Below are positions 5,692-6,818 of a stretch of DNA of 6,818 nt, in pieces. Location: contig JAJZKX010000098.1 in the NCBI GenBank assembly GCA_021850745.1, forward strand, positions 1-6,818, in the 5' to 3' direction. The notes under the pieces were generated by a model that searched no databases, had not been told where the DNA came from, and worked only from the letters and a program-made list of their open reading frames with translations. A program made the translations under genes and the position numbers. The stretch's first letter is position 1. Each line of letters begins with the position of its first letter. The stretch is from Thermoplasmata archaeon. Its GTDB lineage: Archaea; Thermoplasmatota; Thermoplasmata; Thermoplasmatales; Thermoplasmataceae.

Positions 5692-6438
5692 ATGGAAAAA
5701 ATACTTGAAATCCGAGATCTCAAAGTCAACGCGGGCAAAAAGGAAATCATAAAGGACCTTGATCTGGACATTTACGCCAACAGGGTAAACACTATCGTAG
5801 GGCCATCCGGCGGGGGAAAGAGCACCCTTCTCAGGTGCCTGAACAGACTCACTGACCTGGAACCCGGGTTCAAGGTTGCGGGCACCATGTCCTTCCAGGG
5901 AAAGCGACTCATGGATTATGACGAAGTTGAGCTGAGAAGGGAAATCGGGATGGTTTTCCAGAGACCCAACCCCTTCCCCATGTCCGTATATGACAACGTT
6001 GCATTCGGCCTCAGGCTGCAGGCAAAGGTTGCCAGGAATGTAATGGACTCCATGGTTCAGGGCGCCCTCGAGGAGGTGGGGTTATACGATGAGGTGAAGG
6101 AGAACCTGAAGAGGCCGGCAAGCACACTGTCAGGCGGCCAGCAGCAAAGATTATGCATAGCAAGAGCCATCATACTGAGGCCCAAGGTAATAATGATGGA
6201 CGAACCGACCAGTTCGCTGGATCCCGTTGCAAAGAGAAGAGTTGAGGATCTCATCAGGGACCTCAAGGAAAAGTATACTGTCATACTGGTCACACACGAC
6301 ATGAACCAGGCCAGAAGGGTTTCCGACTACATTAATCTCATTTACAACGGCAAGATAGTCGCCTCAAGCGAGGGGACAGAGTTTACCGACATAGAGGACC
6401 AGGAGGTAAGGGATTACCTGGGGGAATTGGCAGAATAA
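5692..6438 (+). CDS. pstB: Phosphate ABC transporter ATP-binding protein PstB
   Basis: This 248-residue cytoplasmic ATPase hydrolyses ATP to drive phosphate import through PstC-PstA. All ABC motifs are intact: Walker A GPSGGGKST (37-45), Q-loop Q90 inside VFQRPNPFPMSVYDNV, signature LSGGQQQR (146-153), Walker B VIMMDEP (166-172), D-loop SSLD (174-177) and switch His202 in VTHDM. The RPNPFPMSVYDN sequence after the Q-loop is a hallmark of PstB and separates it from other ABC ATPases. The length is usual for the family (about 250). It is the last gene of the operon; no phoU follows on this strand, and the next gene is convergent. Confidence 0.97.
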   Translation: MEKILEIRDLKVNAGKKEIIKDLDLDIYANRVNTIVGPSGGGKSTLLRCLNRLTDLEPGFKVAGTMSFQGKRLMDYDEVELRREIGMVFQRPNPFPMSVYDNVAFGLRLQAKVARNVMDSMVQGALEEVGLYDEVKENLKRPASTLSGGQQQRLCIARAIILRPKVIMMDEPTSSLDPVAKRRVEDLIRDLKEKYTVILVTHDMNQARRVSDYINLIYNGKIVASSEGTEFTDIEDQEVRDYLGELAE

Positions 6439-6455
6439 TTCATCTGCCGATATTC

Positions 6456-6470
6456 CGTTTTCTTCCCTTT
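6456..6470 (+). terminator. Probable pyrimidine-rich terminator of the pst operon
   Basis: A pyrimidine tract with T4 at 6458-6461 and T3 at its end starts 18 bases after the pstB stop, and a second T5 run lies at 6507-6511. Such tracts terminate archaeal transcription. There is no hairpin at this place. Runs are short, so termination may be spread over both. Confidence 0.4.
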
Positions 6471-6605
6471 GAATCCAGGGACACTCTGTATGGACAGCTG
6501 GATCGCTTTTTCTGTTTCAGGCGGGTCTGCGTTCAACGGGCATGGCAAGTGGTACCGTTCCTGCAATGGGCATCTGCCTGATGTTATGCAGGAATATGGC
6601 TATTT

Positions 6606-6653
6606 AGCCTTGCACGAGCCATGCCTCTCCATCATTTGGCTCTATGCAAGGTT
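6606..6653. other. Strong bulged hairpin in the pstB downstream gap
   Basis: CCTTGCA (6608-6614) pairs perfectly with TGCAAGG (6645-6651), and GAGCCA (6616-6621) pairs with TGGCTC (6637-6642). A one-by-two bulge separates the two helices and a 15-base loop (6622-6636) closes the structure; A6606-T6653 and a G-T pair extend the base. It starts 24 bases beyond the stop of the minus-strand gene at the right edge. It may be a terminator for that gene, a structured 3' end or small RNA, or the relic of a mobile-element end. No long T run follows on either strand. The remaining bases between 6471 and 6676 show no convincing gene. Confidence 0.5.
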
Positions 6654-6676
6654 TCCATCACCATGAAAGTGCATCT

Positions 6677-6818
6677 TCAATGCCTGGTATTCACGAGTGT
6701 GGCGTTGACCAGGTAAGAAGCAGTTGCTGCAGGTTGCAGCATTGTCAGGTTTGCAACAGGGACATCTGTGCCATATTCTGAGTTTATCCATGTCCAGTTC
6801 ACCTGTATGACAAGGGAC
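6677..6818 (-). CDS. C-terminal end of a probable secreted or surface protein (partial)
   Basis: On the minus strand a frame is open from the window edge (first full codon at 6817) to TGA at 6679-6677 and yields 46 residues. The sequence (VIQVNWTWINSEYGTDVPVA, then NLTMLQPAATASYLVNATLV) is rich in Asn, Thr and Val with three N-glycosylation sequons (NWT, NLT, NAT), resembling the beta-rich extracellular proteins of cell-wall-less or S-layer archaea. It has one Arg, encoded by AGG. No family can be named from this fragment. The gene converges on the pst operon. Confidence 0.5.
   Translation of the reverse strand, partial: SLVIQVNWTWINSEYGTDVPVANLTMLQPAATASYLVNATLVNTRH

Noticed and set aside
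6469..6666. 65-codon plus-strand frame after pstB
   Set aside because: It has no good start or ribosome-binding site, runs through the hairpin, and its Cys/Trp/His-rich product matches nothing I recognise. A decayed gene cannot be excluded.
6726..6740. GCTGCA-GGT-TGCAGC inverted repeat
   Set aside because: It lies inside the minus-strand coding frame and is explained by codons for Leu-Gln-Pro-Ala-Ala; the loop of three bases and short arms give no special support.

Overview
The window looks like chromosomal DNA of a euryarchaeon, most likely a thermoacidophile of the Thermoplasmatales type. The reasons are: arginine is written almost only as AGG/AGA; isoleucine ATA is frequent; ribosome-binding sites are of the GGTGA/GAGGTG kind and sit at or inside the preceding stop codon; promoters look like AT-rich TATA boxes; and the binding protein has an N-terminal membrane anchor but no lipobox cysteine. 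The lineage is inferred from these traits and was not checked against a database.

Layout, left to right. Positions 1-105 hold the last 34 codons of a membrane protein, probably a transporter. Positions 180-860 encode a helix-hairpin-helix DNA glycosylase-like protein with a C-terminal four-cysteine iron-sulfur motif but without the usual catalytic lysine and aspartate. Two small uncharacterised genes lie head to tail on the minus strand (1550-1353, then 1342-974). An AT-rich divergent control region at about 1550-1655 separates them from the main operon.

The core of the window (1655-6438) is a compact high-affinity phosphate ABC transporter operon, pstS-pstC-pstA-pstB. PstS captures phosphate outside the cell, PstC and PstA form the membrane channel, and PstB is the ATPase that drives import. 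The unusual part is PstS: one 694-residue chain made of two complete phosphate-binding proteins in tandem, separated by exactly 334 codons without a gap, both with intact ligand-binding motifs. Short stretches of perfect DNA identity between the halves suggest gene conversion. A T-rich block right after pstS may lower expression of the downstream genes relative to pstS.

No phoU follows pstB. The space between pstB and the next gene (6439-6676) contains a pyrimidine-rich probable terminator and a strong bulged hairpin (6606-6653), but no convincing gene. A minus-strand gene for a probable surface protein enters from the right edge and ends at 6677.
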